DNA of 49,635 nt, from contig JAQUXS010000008.1 of the NCBI GenBank assembly GCA_028692255.1, positions 1 through 49,635 of the forward strand, in the 5' to 3' direction. This DNA comes from Clostridium sp. (GTDB taxonomy: Bacteria > Bacillota > Clostridia > Clostridiales > Clostridiaceae). A program made the translations under genes and the position numbers. The notes beneath the pieces were generated by a model. The model worked only from the letters and a program-made list of their open reading frames with translations. It was not told the DNA's origin and did not search any database. Within the stretch, counting starts at the first letter, position 1; each line of letters starts with the position of its first letter. Below, one piece after another: positions 23,446 through 31,911 of the stretch.

Positions 23446-24357
23446 TTGAGATATTTAAATGATATAAGAGATAGTATAGGAAATACTCCTATTTTAAAAA
23501 TAAATAATTTAAAAATAGAGAGTAATGTAAATATTTTTGCAAAGCTTGAAGTCTTTAATCCAGGTGGTAGTGTTAAGGATAGAATAGGTATGTATATGAT
23601 AAGAGAAGCTGAAAAAAAAGGCATACTTAAATCTAATTATACTATAATTGAACCTACAGCTGGCAACACAGGTATAGGGATTGCTCTAGCAGCTGTGAAT
23701 AGGGGATACAAGGTAGTATTTGTTGTTCCAACAAAATTTTCTATGGAAAAGCAGGTAATAATGAAAGCATTTGGTGCAAAGATAATAAATACTCCTAAAG
23801 AAGAGGGTATGATGGGAGCAATTAAAAAGGCAGAGGAACTTTTAAAAACAATACCAAACTCTGTAACACTTGGACAGTTTACAAACAGTGCAAATCCACT
23901 TTCACATTATGAAACAACAGGTCCAGAAATATATATGGATCTTGATGGTAAAATAGATTATTTTGTAGCAGGAGCAGGAAGCGGTGGAACGTATTCTGGT
24001 GTAGTAAAATATTTAAAAGAGAAAAATCCAAATATAAAGGGAATTCTTGCAGACCCATTTGGATCAACTATTGGAGGAGGGGAAGAAGGTCATTACGATA
24101 TAGAAGGTATTGGGAATAATTTCCTTCCGGGAACTATGGATCTTTCACTAGTTGATGATGTTATAAAGATAAAGGACGAGGAAGCTTTCACTATGGTTAA
24201 AGAATTAGCATTAAAAGAGGGACTTCTAGTTGGAAGTTCGTCAGGTGCAGCTATGGTCGGTGCACTGAAGCTTGCAAAAACAGTTGAAAATGCAAATATA
24301 GTAACACTGTTTTCTGACAGAGGGGACAGATATATAAGTGAGAAATTATACGAGTAA
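23446..24357 (+). CDS. mccA: Cystathionine beta-synthase MccA (cysK family)
   Basis: A 303-residue fold-II PLP enzyme. It has GNTPILKINNL, the PLP-Lys in NPGGSVKDRIG, TAGNTGIGIA, GAGSGGTYSGV and the phosphate-binding SSGAAMVGAL. In this operon it condenses serine or O-acetylserine with homocysteine to cystathionine, the substrate of MccB. TTG 23446 is the start (AAGAAGGG upstream). It has no CBS regulatory domains. Cysteine synthase activity is a possible alternative. Confidence 0.86.
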   Translation: MRYLNDIRDSIGNTPILKINNLKIESNVNIFAKLEVFNPGGSVKDRIGMYMIREAEKKGILKSNYTIIEPTAGNTGIGIALAAVNRGYKVVFVVPTKFSMEKQVIMKAFGAKIINTPKEEGMMGAIKKAEELLKTIPNSVTLGQFTNSANPLSHYETTGPEIYMDLDGKIDYFVAGAGSGGTYSGVVKYLKEKNPNIKGILADPFGSTIGGGEEGHYDIEGIGNNFLPGTMDLSLVDDVIKIKDEEAFTMVKELALKEGLLVGSSSGAAMVGALKLAKTVENANIVTLFSDRGDRYISEKLYE

Positions 24358-24378
24358 TTATTCTAGGTATGTTTTGAG

Positions 24379-24421
24379 AAAGTACATAGTTTATGTAAAT
24401 TAAATCTATGTACTTTTTTTT
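24379..24421. terminator. Bidirectional terminator
   Basis: AGTACATAG (24381-24389) pairs with CTATGTACT (24406-24414), extended by A/T pairs, followed by T9. It separates mccA from the convergent regulator. Confidence 0.88.
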
Positions 24422-24458
24422 ATTTGAATAGTCTAATATTTATATTAATTTTAGATTT

Positions 24459-25085
24459 TTATTTACTATAAAGAAATTTTTTAACTTTGAGATATGCATC
24501 ATTTTCGCCTATAACAAGTAAGGTATCTCCTTGTTTAAATATGTTGCAAGGGCCAGGAGATAATATTAACTTGCCATTTCTTCTTATGCCAACTATAGTT
24601 GCATTTGTATTTTGCCAAAACATACTTTCAGATATAGTTTTTCCTATGATACGAGTTTCTTGATATATTTTAAATTCAAAGGGCATAAATGGGTTGATAC
24701 TAATAAATCTATCTGAGTAATCTATAAATTCATTAATTTTATTTTCTATTTTCTTATCTAATAATTTTTTTTCATCCAATAAATCTAAGATTTCATTTTT
24801 AGACGAATTTATATAATCTATATTCTTAAACTTATTTATAAATTTCAAACAATTGTCTGAAGATTTAACAATAATTCCACTGCCTTTTACTACTTTTACT
24901 ATGTCCATTTCGGTTAAAAGCATGACGGCCCTTCTTATAGTTTCAGGTGAAACTTTATAAAGGCTTGAAAGAGATGATCTTCCATGAATTTTATCACCTA
25001 TGGAAAAGTCACCATTTAATATTCTATTTGCTATGTCAATTGCTATTTTTTGATAAACAGATTTTGCTTCATATTGTGACGACAT
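24459..25085 (-). CDS. GntR-type regulator with RCK_C (TrkA_C) domain, BusR-like
   Basis: A 208-residue protein. The N-terminal winged helix (about 10-75) reads YQKIAIDIANRILNGDF, then SLSSLYKVSPETIRRAVMLL. A coiled linker follows (about 80-125). The C-terminal RCK_C domain (about 130-208) has INPFMPFEFKIYQETRIIGKTI and IFKQGDTLLVIGENDAY. This HTH plus RCK_C layout is that of BusR, the c-di-AMP-sensing repressor of osmolyte uptake; ligand and targets here are inferred. The ATG at 25085 has no adjacent ribosome site; AAAGGAGG lies 37 nt upstream with a hairpin between. Confidence 0.8.
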   Translation of the reverse strand: MSSQYEAKSVYQKIAIDIANRILNGDFSIGDKIHGRSSLSSLYKVSPETIRRAVMLLTEMDIVKVVKGSGIIVKSSDNCLKFINKFKNIDYINSSKNEILDLLDEKKLLDKKIENKINEFIDYSDRFISINPFMPFEFKIYQETRIIGKTISESMFWQNTNATIVGIRRNGKLILSPGPCNIFKQGDTLLVIGENDAYLKVKKFLYSK

Positions 25086-25091
25086 TTTAAA

Positions 25092-25123
25092 TTTTACTTC
25101 AAGTTATTTACTTTGAAGTAAAA
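25092..25123 (-). promoter_or_regulatory. Hairpin between ribosome site and start codon
   Basis: An 11-bp perfect stem (25092-25102 with 25113-25123) has a 10-nt loop. It lies wholly between GGAGG (25124-25128, minus strand) and the ATG at 25085. Folded, it brings the ribosome site to about 6 nt from the ATG; unfolded, the spacing is too long. An in-frame stop rules out an earlier start. It could instead or also be an operator. Confidence 0.6.
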
Positions 25124-25306
25124 CCTCCTTTCAGTATATTAAAAATTAAGTTATTATTTCTAATTCAATAATTAGTATAGATTATAATTAATGTACTGTA
25201 AACAATACTTAAAATATAAAATTATATATAATATAGGCAAAGAAACAATTTATATGATATAATGAAGTTGTTACTATTTAAATAAATTAGGAAAGAGGGA
25301 ATTAAC

Positions 25307-26122
25307 TTGATTAAAGTAGCATTAATAGGATTAGGTAAAACGGGAAAATACGTTGCAAATGGTATATTAAATCAAAGCAACATGAAACTTGTAGCAGCTA
25401 TATGTAGTCCTAATAGTCCTAAAAAAGGAATGAATTTAGGAGACTTTCTTAAAAACAATAAGACAGATTTAACTATAAGCACTTCCGATGAAATGGAATC
25501 CATTATTTTTCAAACTAAACCTGATATCGTAGTGGACTTTTCAACTCCAGCAGCTACCATGAAAAATTCTGCCATATTGTCAGAAATGAAAATAAACTTG
25601 GTAATAGGTACAACAGGGTTTTCTAAAGAAAATCTAGACACTCTTCAAGATATGTGCTTTAAATTTAAAAATGGAATAGTTTATGCTCCCAATATTACTT
25701 TAGGTGTAAACGTAATAATGATTTTAAGTAATATTGCATCTGCTATACTAAATGACTATGATTTTCAAATTGTAGAGATGCATTATAAAAATAAAAAAGA
25801 TTTACCTTCAGGTACTGCTATAAAAATTTCTAGTGAAATAGAAAACGGTTTTACACTATCAGGAATACAAAACAAAATTATTCCAATCAGTGCTATACGA
25901 GCAGGTGGTATAATAGGTAAGCATACAGTTCTTGCAGTTGGAGAACATGATAGAATTGAAATAAGTCATGAATCTTCATCCAGAGAAGTTTTTGCTGATG
26001 GAGCCATAAAAGCAATAAATTATATTTATAATAAATCTGGATACTATGAAATGAAAGATGTACTTAATCTAAAAAAAATACTTGAGGAATACAGTGACAA
26101 AAACAGTGAGGTTGTTAACTAA
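25307..26122 (+). CDS. dapB: Divergent 4-hydroxy-tetrahydrodipicolinate reductase (DapB-like)
   Basis: A 271-residue DapB fold. The N-terminal Rossmann motif IGLGKTGKYV is altered from the usual GAxGRMG. VDFSTPAATMKN, IGTTGF and APNITLGVNV are conserved, and the catalytic region reads EMHYKNKKDLPSGTA with Lys kept but the second His of the usual HH replaced by Tyr. The end is normal (HESSSREVFADGAI). It is isolated from other lysine genes and divergent from the RCK_C regulator, so it may be a paralogue with a changed role. TTG 25307 start after GAGGGA. Confidence 0.75.
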   Translation: MIKVALIGLGKTGKYVANGILNQSNMKLVAAICSPNSPKKGMNLGDFLKNNKTDLTISTSDEMESIIFQTKPDIVVDFSTPAATMKNSAILSEMKINLVIGTTGFSKENLDTLQDMCFKFKNGIVYAPNITLGVNVIMILSNIASAILNDYDFQIVEMHYKNKKDLPSGTAIKISSEIENGFTLSGIQNKIIPISAIRAGGIIGKHTVLAVGEHDRIEISHESSSREVFADGAIKAINYIYNKSGYYEMKDVLNLKKILEEYSDKNSEVVN

Positions 26123-26124
26123 AG

Positions 26125-26290
26125 TTAAAATATAAGTTCCAAAAAAATTCTATTTTTAATTTTATCTAACAAAGATTGAATCAATTTAGTATGAGTAGCT
26201 TTCGCATTATCTAAAATAATAAGTATATTACTATCCGCATATTTCTTATGTTCTTCACAATAAACGATACCCGTTGAATAGTATAATATT
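26125..26290 (-). pseudogene. IS630-type transposase remnant
   Basis: On the minus strand a frame without a start encodes residues such as CEEHKKYADSNILIILDN, then AKATHTKLIQSLLDKI. This matches the DDE segment of IS630-family transposases (the vLDNa-x-H-x-K-x-(i) stretch with the second catalytic Asp). It ends at a stop 2 nt beyond the dapB stop and lacks the rest of the enzyme and any inverted ends. In the rest of 26123-26409 I see no other gene, only possible frames of the same decayed element. Confidence 0.6.
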
Positions 26291-26451
26291 CATATCAACG
26301 TAACTCTCGCATTTCTATCTTAGATGGGTATTTTCTTACACAAATTTTATTAGATACAACAACAACTATATTTTTAAAACATAGCTGTTATTATAATACA
26401 AAATAATCAATGCTTTTGTATATTTTCAATAAATCTAGACAAAATATAATT

Positions 26452-26883
26452 ATGATAAAAAGATTTGTTTTATACGGTGCTTTAGGTATATGTGCAGAGA
26501 TATTTTGGACTGGAATAGGCTCAATGCTGCAGGGAGATGTAAGGCTTACAGGAGTAACATATATATGGATGTTCCCTATATATGGTTTAGCAGTGTTTTT
26601 AGAGCCTATTCAAAATAAAATAAGTAAATGGCCACTTGTCTTAAGAGGAGGTGTTTATGTAATATTAATCTATTTTGTTGAATATACAAGTGGGCTTTTA
26701 TTTAGAAGAATATTAGGTGTATGTCCATGGAATTATACAGGTAAGTTAGCTATAAATGGTCTCATAAATTTAAGGTATATACCTGTTTGGTTTTGTTTTG
26801 GAATTTTAGATGAAAGAGTGCATGCTGTATTTGATAGGTACACAATAGCATTCAAAATTAGTAATAAATACAAGACTTCTTAA
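26452..26883 (+). CDS. CmpB-like integral membrane protein
   Basis: About 143 residues with four hydrophobic segments. Features MIKRFVLYGALGICAEIFW, YIWMFPIYGLAVFLEP, VEYTSGLLFRRILGVCPWNY and NGLINLRYIPVWFCFG match the family annotated as putative ABC-transporter permease CmpB, whose function is not established. The start is uncertain: ATG 26452 fits the family, an in-frame ATG exists at 26410, and neither has a good ribosome site. The upstream transposase scar may have removed its normal 5' region. Confidence 0.6.
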   Translation: MIKRFVLYGALGICAEIFWTGIGSMLQGDVRLTGVTYIWMFPIYGLAVFLEPIQNKISKWPLVLRGGVYVILIYFVEYTSGLLFRRILGVCPWNYTGKLAINGLINLRYIPVWFCFGILDERVHAVFDRYTIAFKISNKYKTS

Positions 26884-26934
26884 ACATGTACATTATGCTA
26901 TAATAAAGGTGCAAAAATTTAAGGAGGGATTGAT

Positions 26935-27069
26935 ATGTTTTGTAGAGGTTATGGATTTTATGGAATGGGTTTTCCATTTGGTATGCTAATCAGTATGATA
27001 TTTTTTCTATTAATTATAGCCGTTGGTGTAAAATTATATAGTAAATATTTAAAAAATCATGAAAATTAG
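26935..27069 (+). CDS. Small single-span membrane protein
   Basis: A 44-residue protein beginning MFCRGYGFYGMGFPFGM, with one strong transmembrane segment (about 17-33) and a short Lys-rich tail. AAGGAGGG lies 5 nt before the ATG, and a TATAAT box at 26899-26904 may belong to its promoter. The aromatic/Gly N-terminus with one Cys is common in small proteins near metal-resistance genes, but no family is recognised. It lies directly before the copper operon promoter. Confidence 0.6.
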   Translation: MFCRGYGFYGMGFPFGMLISMIFFLLIIAVGVKLYSKYLKNHEN

Positions 27070-27070
27070 T

Positions 27071-27181
27071 TTGAAAAAGTAAATATTGTGTTATAATCTA
27101 ATTGAAAAATAAAATCAATTAGTAAAAACTCTCAAGTGTTGGAGAGTTAAAAAAATATAATAAAAACACCCCACAGGGGGG
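27071..27181 (+). promoter_or_regulatory. Promoter and candidate CsoR operator
   Basis: TTGAAA (27071-27076) and TATAAT (27092-27097) lie 15 nt apart. Downstream are an AACTCTC/GAGAGTT hairpin (27127-27148) and a C/G-tract inverted repeat CACCCC-ACA-GGGG (27167-27179). The last resembles CsoR sites, which are typically G/C-tract palindromes, and it overlaps the csoR ribosome site. Confidence 0.5.
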
Positions 27182-27192
27182 AGGTAAAATAG

Positions 27193-27468
27193 TTGGTTGG
27201 AATGAATAGGGACAGGGAAGCTGCTATGAAAGCTCTTAAGACTTCAAAAGGACAAATTGAAGGAATAATAAAAATGATTGAAGATGGTAGATATTGTATT
27301 GATGTTTCAAATCAGATTGCAGCAGCACAATCTCTTTTAAAAAAGGCAAATATGCTTATTTTAAAGCAGCATCTTAATCATTGTGTTAAAGATGCTTTCA
27401 TGCATAACAATGGGGATGAAAAGGTTGATGAGATAATTGATTTACTTTCAAAACTTATAGGGAAATAA
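27193..27468 (+). CDS. csoR: Copper-sensing repressor CsoR
   Basis: A 91-residue all-helical metal-sensing repressor. The Cu(I) ligands of CsoR are present: Cys in RYCIDVSNQI, and His-x3-Cys in LKQHLNHCVKDA. Cu binding releases the operator and derepresses the operon. GGGGAGG lies 8 nt before TTG 27193; ATG 27202 is an alternative. copA starts 17 nt downstream. Confidence 0.9.
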   Translation: MVGMNRDREAAMKALKTSKGQIEGIIKMIEDGRYCIDVSNQIAAAQSLLKKANMLILKQHLNHCVKDAFMHNNGDEKVDEIIDLLSKLIGK

Positions 27469-27485
27469 GCAAAGAAGGGAGAAAA

Positions 27486-29711
27486 ATGGTCAATAAAACA
27501 TTAAAAATACAGGGTATGACATGTGCAGCTTGTGTTAGAGCTGTGGAAAAAGCATCTAAGAAAGTTGATGGTGTTACAGAGGCAAATGTAAATCTTGCAA
27601 CGGAAAAACTTAAAATAAGCTACGATGAAGATAAGGTTACTATACCGGGCATACAGAATGCAATTGAAAAGGCTGGATATAAGGCATTAAATGCTGACGA
27701 TTCCTTTGAACAAGATAAAAAGCTAAAAGAACTTGAAAGAAAGAATATGTGGAATAGATTTTTAATATCTGCAGTATTCTCTGTTCCGCTTCTTATAATA
27801 GCAATGGTGCCTATGATTTTTAAACTTCCTATGTCAATAAGTCCGATGATGCATCCAATCGTATATGGACTCTTGGAATTTATACTGGTGCTTCCAGTGA
27901 TTTTTGTAGGAAGAAAATATTTTACAGTTGGTTATAGGTCGTTATTTAAACTTAGCCCTAATATGGATTCACTTGTTGCAGTTGGAACATCTGCTGCTTT
28001 TATCTACAGCCTTTACAGTTTAATTAAAGCTTTTTTAGGTGGGAGTGATGTTCAATTTTATTTTGATTCTGTAGGAATGATACTTACTTTTATAACACTA
28101 GGAAAATACATGGAGGCTGTTTCAAAGGGGAAGACATCTGAGGCTATAAAGACACTTATGGGACTTGCACCTAAAACAGCTGTAGTTATAAGAGATGATA
28201 AGGAAATTAAAGTGCCTATAGATGAAGTTAAGCTAGGAGATATAATAGCAGTAAAACCAGGAGAAAAAATACCTGTTGATGGTAAAATAATTTATGGATT
28301 AACTTCAATGGATGAATCAATGATTACTGGGGAGAGTATACCAATAGAAAAAAATATTGGTGATAAGGTAATTGGAGCAAGTATAAATAAGAATGGGTAT
28401 ATAAGGTATAGAGCTACAAGTATAGGGGAAGACACAACACTTTCTAAGATAATAAAACTTGTAGAAGAAGCACAGGGTTCAAAAGCGCCTATTGCACGAT
28501 TAGCAGATATAATAGCTGGATATTTTGTACCAACGGTAATGGTGATTGCACTTATTTCAGCATTTGCCTGGCTTATATCAGGTAAAAGTTTATTATTTTC
28601 ACTTACTATATTTGTCTCAGTGCTTGTAATAGCATGTCCATGTGCCTTAGGACTTGCAACTCCAACAGCAATAATGGTTGGAACAGGCAAAGGTGCAGAA
28701 TATGGTGTGATTATTAAAAGTGGTATAGCTCTTGAAACTGCACATAAAATAAATACAGTTGTATTTGATAAAACTGGAACAATTACAACTGGAAAGCCAG
28801 TTGTTACAGACATTATAACTTCAGAAAATATAAATCATATGGAGTTACTTAAAATTGCAGCTTCCTGTGAAGTTAATTCAGAGCATCCACTTGGAGATGC
28901 AATAGCAAAAAAGGCAGAGGAAAAAGGTCTAAAACTTATAAATGTTAGTGACTTTAAAGCAGTGATAGGTAAAGGTATAGAAGCTAAGGTAAATGGAGAA
29001 CGAGTATTATTTGGAAATAAAAAATTTATGAATGAAAATAATATTGAGCTTGAGAGTTTAAGAGAGGTTTCAGATAGATTGGCATTGGAAGGAAAGACTC
29101 CTATGTATGCCGCAAAGAGCAACCTATTAATGGGTATAATAGCAGTTGCCGATACAGTAAAAGAAAACAGTAAAGAGGCTATTAGAAAACTTCATGCTAT
29201 GGGAATTGAATCCATAATGATAACTGGAGACAATAAGAAAACAGCAGAGGCTATAGCAAAGAATGTTGGAATAGACAGAGTGCTATCAGAAGTTTTACCA
29301 TCTGATAAAGTAAATGAAGTTCAAAAACTTCAAGATGAAGGTAAGGTAGTTGCAATGGTTGGTGACGGTATAAATGATGCTCCAGCTCTTGCAAAAGCAG
29401 ACATTGGAATGGCAATTGGTAATGGAACAGATGTTGCTATAGAATCTTGTGATATTGTACTTATGAGAAGTGATCTTATGGATGTGCCAACAGCTATTTA
29501 TTTAAGCAAGAAAACTATAAAGAATATAAAAGAAAATCTTTTTTGGGCTTTTGGATATAACGTAATTGGTATACCAGTTGCTATGGGAATTTTATATTTA
29601 TTTAATGGCCCACTTTTAAATCCTATGATAGCGGCACTAGCTATGAGTTTTAGTTCAGTATCAGTACTTACAAATGCACTTAGATTAAAGAAGTTTAAAC
29701 CATTAGTTTAA
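27486..29711 (+). CDS. copA: Copper-exporting P1B-type ATPase CopA
   Basis: A 741-residue Cu(I) exporter in the membrane. It has a single N-terminal heavy-metal domain with GMTCAACVRAV (CxxC at 14-17), eight transmembrane segments, the metal-site VIACPCALGLATPTA, phosphorylation motif VFDKTGTIT, SEHPLGDAI (HP motif), and GDGINDAPALAKADIG. The length is normal for a one-HMA CopA. AAGAAGGGAG precedes the ATG. Confidence 0.96.
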   Translation: MVNKTLKIQGMTCAACVRAVEKASKKVDGVTEANVNLATEKLKISYDEDKVTIPGIQNAIEKAGYKALNADDSFEQDKKLKELERKNMWNRFLISAVFSVPLLIIAMVPMIFKLPMSISPMMHPIVYGLLEFILVLPVIFVGRKYFTVGYRSLFKLSPNMDSLVAVGTSAAFIYSLYSLIKAFLGGSDVQFYFDSVGMILTFITLGKYMEAVSKGKTSEAIKTLMGLAPKTAVVIRDDKEIKVPIDEVKLGDIIAVKPGEKIPVDGKIIYGLTSMDESMITGESIPIEKNIGDKVIGASINKNGYIRYRATSIGEDTTLSKIIKLVEEAQGSKAPIARLADIIAGYFVPTVMVIALISAFAWLISGKSLLFSLTIFVSVLVIACPCALGLATPTAIMVGTGKGAEYGVIIKSGIALETAHKINTVVFDKTGTITTGKPVVTDIITSENINHMELLKIAASCEVNSEHPLGDAIAKKAEEKGLKLINVSDFKAVIGKGIEAKVNGERVLFGNKKFMNENNIELESLREVSDRLALEGKTPMYAAKSNLLMGIIAVADTVKENSKEAIRKLHAMGIESIMITGDNKKTAEAIAKNVGIDRVLSEVLPSDKVNEVQKLQDEGKVVAMVGDGINDAPALAKADIGMAIGNGTDVAIESCDIVLMRSDLMDVPTAIYLSKKTIKNIKENLFWAFGYNVIGIPVAMGILYLFNGPLLNPMIAALAMSFSSVSVLTNALRLKKFKPLV

Positions 29712-29744
29712 TATGTATAATTGAATTTTGAGAGGAGAATAGAA

Positions 29745-29957
29745 ATGAAAAAAGTATTATCAATACAAGGAATGAGCTGCAAACACTGTGTTATGCATGT
29801 AACAGAAGCACTTGAAGGTGCTGGAGCTAAAGATGTAAAGGTAAGTCTTTTAATGAAGTCAGCAAAGCTTGAGGCAGGAGAAGACGTTACAGATGAAAAG
29901 CTTAAGAAGGTTGTAGAAGATGCAGGATACAGCGTTACAAAGATAAAAAATAAATAA
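29745..29957 (+). CDS. copZ: Copper chaperone CopZ
   Basis: A 70-residue heavy-metal-associated domain (ferredoxin-like) carrying IQGMSCKHCVMHV, the CxxC Cu site with a Lys-His between the cysteines. It delivers Cu(I) to CopA and CsoR. The start is set at ATG 29745 with AGAGGAG 8 nt before; the longer TTG frame from 29721 includes that site. It is the last gene of csoR-copA-copZ. Confidence 0.93.
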   Translation: MKKVLSIQGMSCKHCVMHVTEALEGAGAKDVKVSLLMKSAKLEAGEDVTDEKLKKVVEDAGYSVTKIKNK

Positions 29958-30089
29958 AAAAATAGAAATTGAATAATCTTAGCTGGGTATAAATATTTAA
30001 TAGGGAGCGGCTGTACTAAATAACTCAATGTTACTTGTATGAATTGTTTAGTGCAGAAGTTCCTTTCTTTTTAAGTTGATTTTTTAAAA

Positions 30090-31634
30090 TTATTTTTTCC
30101 AGCTTTCACAATTCCACACATCCGTGGCTATATCTTCATAAAATTCAGGCTCATGACATACTAAAATAATACTCCCAGTATATTCCTTTAAAGCACGTTT
30201 AAGCTCGTTTTTTGCATAAATATCTAAATGGTTAGTTGGTTCATCTAGAAGTAGTATATTAGTTGATTTATTGATAAGTTTACACAGTCTAACTTTGGCT
30301 TGTTCGCCGCCACTTAATATATTAATAGGGCTGTCTATATGTTGTCTTGTTAGTCCACATTTAGCAAGGTCACTTCTCACTTCGGTTTGGGTTAAATTAG
30401 GAAGAGTGTTCCAAACATCATATAAAACTGTATGGGTATTATTTTCTGTAATCTCTTGCTCAAAGTAACCTATCTTTTTATAATCACTTAAGGTTATTTC
30501 GCCATTTAGTGGTTTTAATAGACCTAATAAACTTTTTAGTAGAGTTGTTTTTCCTAATCCATTAGCTCCGGTTATCGCAATTTTTTGCCCTCTTTTCATT
30601 TTTAAATTTAGAGGTTTGCTTAGAGGATTATTGTATCCAATAATTAAATTGCTAGCTTTAAAAATTATGCTTTCTGGCATTTTAGCACTTTTAAAGTTAA
30701 AATGAGGTTTTATTAGGTCTTTTTTAATTTCTATTCTTTCAATTTTATTTAACTTCTTTTCTCTTGCTTTTGCCTGTTTTGAAGTTGAGGCTCTTGCTTT
30801 ATTTTTTCTTATATAGTCTTCAAGCTTTGTAATTTCATTTTTCTGTTCTTTATATTCTATTTGCAGCTGCTGTTTTCTTATTTCATAGAGTCTTAGAAAA
30901 TAATCATAATTTCCTTTATATCTGGTTAAGGTTTTATGTTCAAGATGATATATTACATTGACAACGCTGTTTAAAAAACTGTTGTCATGAGATATTAATA
31001 TAAATGCATTTTCGTAGTTTATTAAATAATTTTTTAACCATTCTATGTGTTCTTCATCGAGATGATTAGTAGGTTCATCTAATAATAAGATGTCTGGTGT
31101 CTCAAGAAGAAGTTTAGCAAGTAAAACTTTGGTCCTTTGGCCACCGCTTAAATCTGAAACATCTTTATTTAAAAGTTCTCTAAATCCAAGACCTACAGCT
31201 GCACTTTGAATTCTTGAATTGATGCTATAAAAGTTTCTTTTATCTAAAATATCCTGAAGATTTGATAGCTTATTTAGAGCCTTTGGAAGTTCATTTTCAT
31301 TCATAGCACCAAGTTTGCTGCATAATTCATTTATTTTTTTCTCTATATCAAATAAATTCGAAAATGCACTCTTTAAAGTATCTAGTGCGCTGCTGCCTTT
31401 TTTTAAATCAATGTGCTGATCCATATAACCTATACTGTATTTGTGGTTCCATTCAATTGTTCCTTTGTCTGGCAGAAGCTCGCCGTTAATAATTTTCATA
31501 AAAGTTGATTTGCCTTCACCGTTAGCACCAATAAGACCAATATGTTCTCCTTTTAATAATCTAAAAGATGTATTATTAAATAATACTCGATCGCCAAATG
31601 AGTGGCTCATGTTTTCAACTGTTAAAATACTCAT
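30090..31634 (-). CDS. ABC-F family ATPase
   Basis: A 514-residue soluble protein with two ABC domains and no membrane segment. The first Walker A is GANGEGKST with LSGGQRTKVLLAKLL and LLLDEPTNHLD; the second is GANGLGKTT with LSGGEQAKVRL and LLLDEPTNHLD. A charged linker rich in Lys/Arg (about 235-310) joins them. ABC-F proteins act on ribosomes as translation factors or antibiotic-protection proteins; the layout is YbiT/YdiF-like, and which role applies cannot be told. GAAGGAAG precedes ATG 31634. A structured region at 30010-30056 follows. Confidence 0.88.
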   Translation of the reverse strand: MSILTVENMSHSFGDRVLFNNTSFRLLKGEHIGLIGANGEGKSTFMKIINGELLPDKGTIEWNHKYSIGYMDQHIDLKKGSSALDTLKSAFSNLFDIEKKINELCSKLGAMNENELPKALNKLSNLQDILDKRNFYSINSRIQSAAVGLGFRELLNKDVSDLSGGQRTKVLLAKLLLETPDILLLDEPTNHLDEEHIEWLKNYLINYENAFILISHDNSFLNSVVNVIYHLEHKTLTRYKGNYDYFLRLYEIRKQQLQIEYKEQKNEITKLEDYIRKNKARASTSKQAKAREKKLNKIERIEIKKDLIKPHFNFKSAKMPESIIFKASNLIIGYNNPLSKPLNLKMKRGQKIAITGANGLGKTTLLKSLLGLLKPLNGEITLSDYKKIGYFEQEITENNTHTVLYDVWNTLPNLTQTEVRSDLAKCGLTRQHIDSPINILSGGEQAKVRLCKLINKSTNILLLDEPTNHLDIYAKNELKRALKEYTGSIILVCHEPEFYEDIATDVWNCESWKK

Positions 31635-31857
31635 GTTATCTACTTCCTTCTATAATTAAGCAACTTATATATAGTTTTAAATTAAAAAATATTTGTTACA
31701 GTGGTTAGTTTAAGTGGAATGAAGAATAAATCTCTGATTTTACTAAAATAATAATAACATTATGTATTTAGGGTATTCAAGTCTATGAATAGTTCTGTAA
31801 AGTTTTAGATCACATTTGTGGGATTTGGTGAAAAATGGAATTGATATTTCTATAAAG

Positions 31858-31905
31858 GGACAAGGAGATAGGAATTCTGGAATAAAAACATCCTATACTT
31901 GTCTC
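31858..31905 (-). terminator. Terminator of the CD3324-type gene
   Basis: A long imperfect stem (31858-31873 with 31891-31905, GACAAG...ATAGGA against TCCTAT...CTTGTC) lies just downstream of the minus-strand stop at 31912. Confidence 0.65.
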
Positions 31906-31911
31906 TTGTTA

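Noticed and set aside
30010-30056. Inverted repeat (CTGTACTAAATAA with TTGTTTAGTGCAG) after copZ
   Set aside because: Considered as the copZ terminator, but the loop is long and there is no clean T run at the right arm. It may still serve the minus-strand ABC-F gene, so it was not given a firm call.
31660-31857. Gap between the ABC-F and CD3324-type genes
   Set aside because: Searched both strands for a small gene or RNA; only AT-rich sequence with no ribosome site plus frame, so nothing is annotated.
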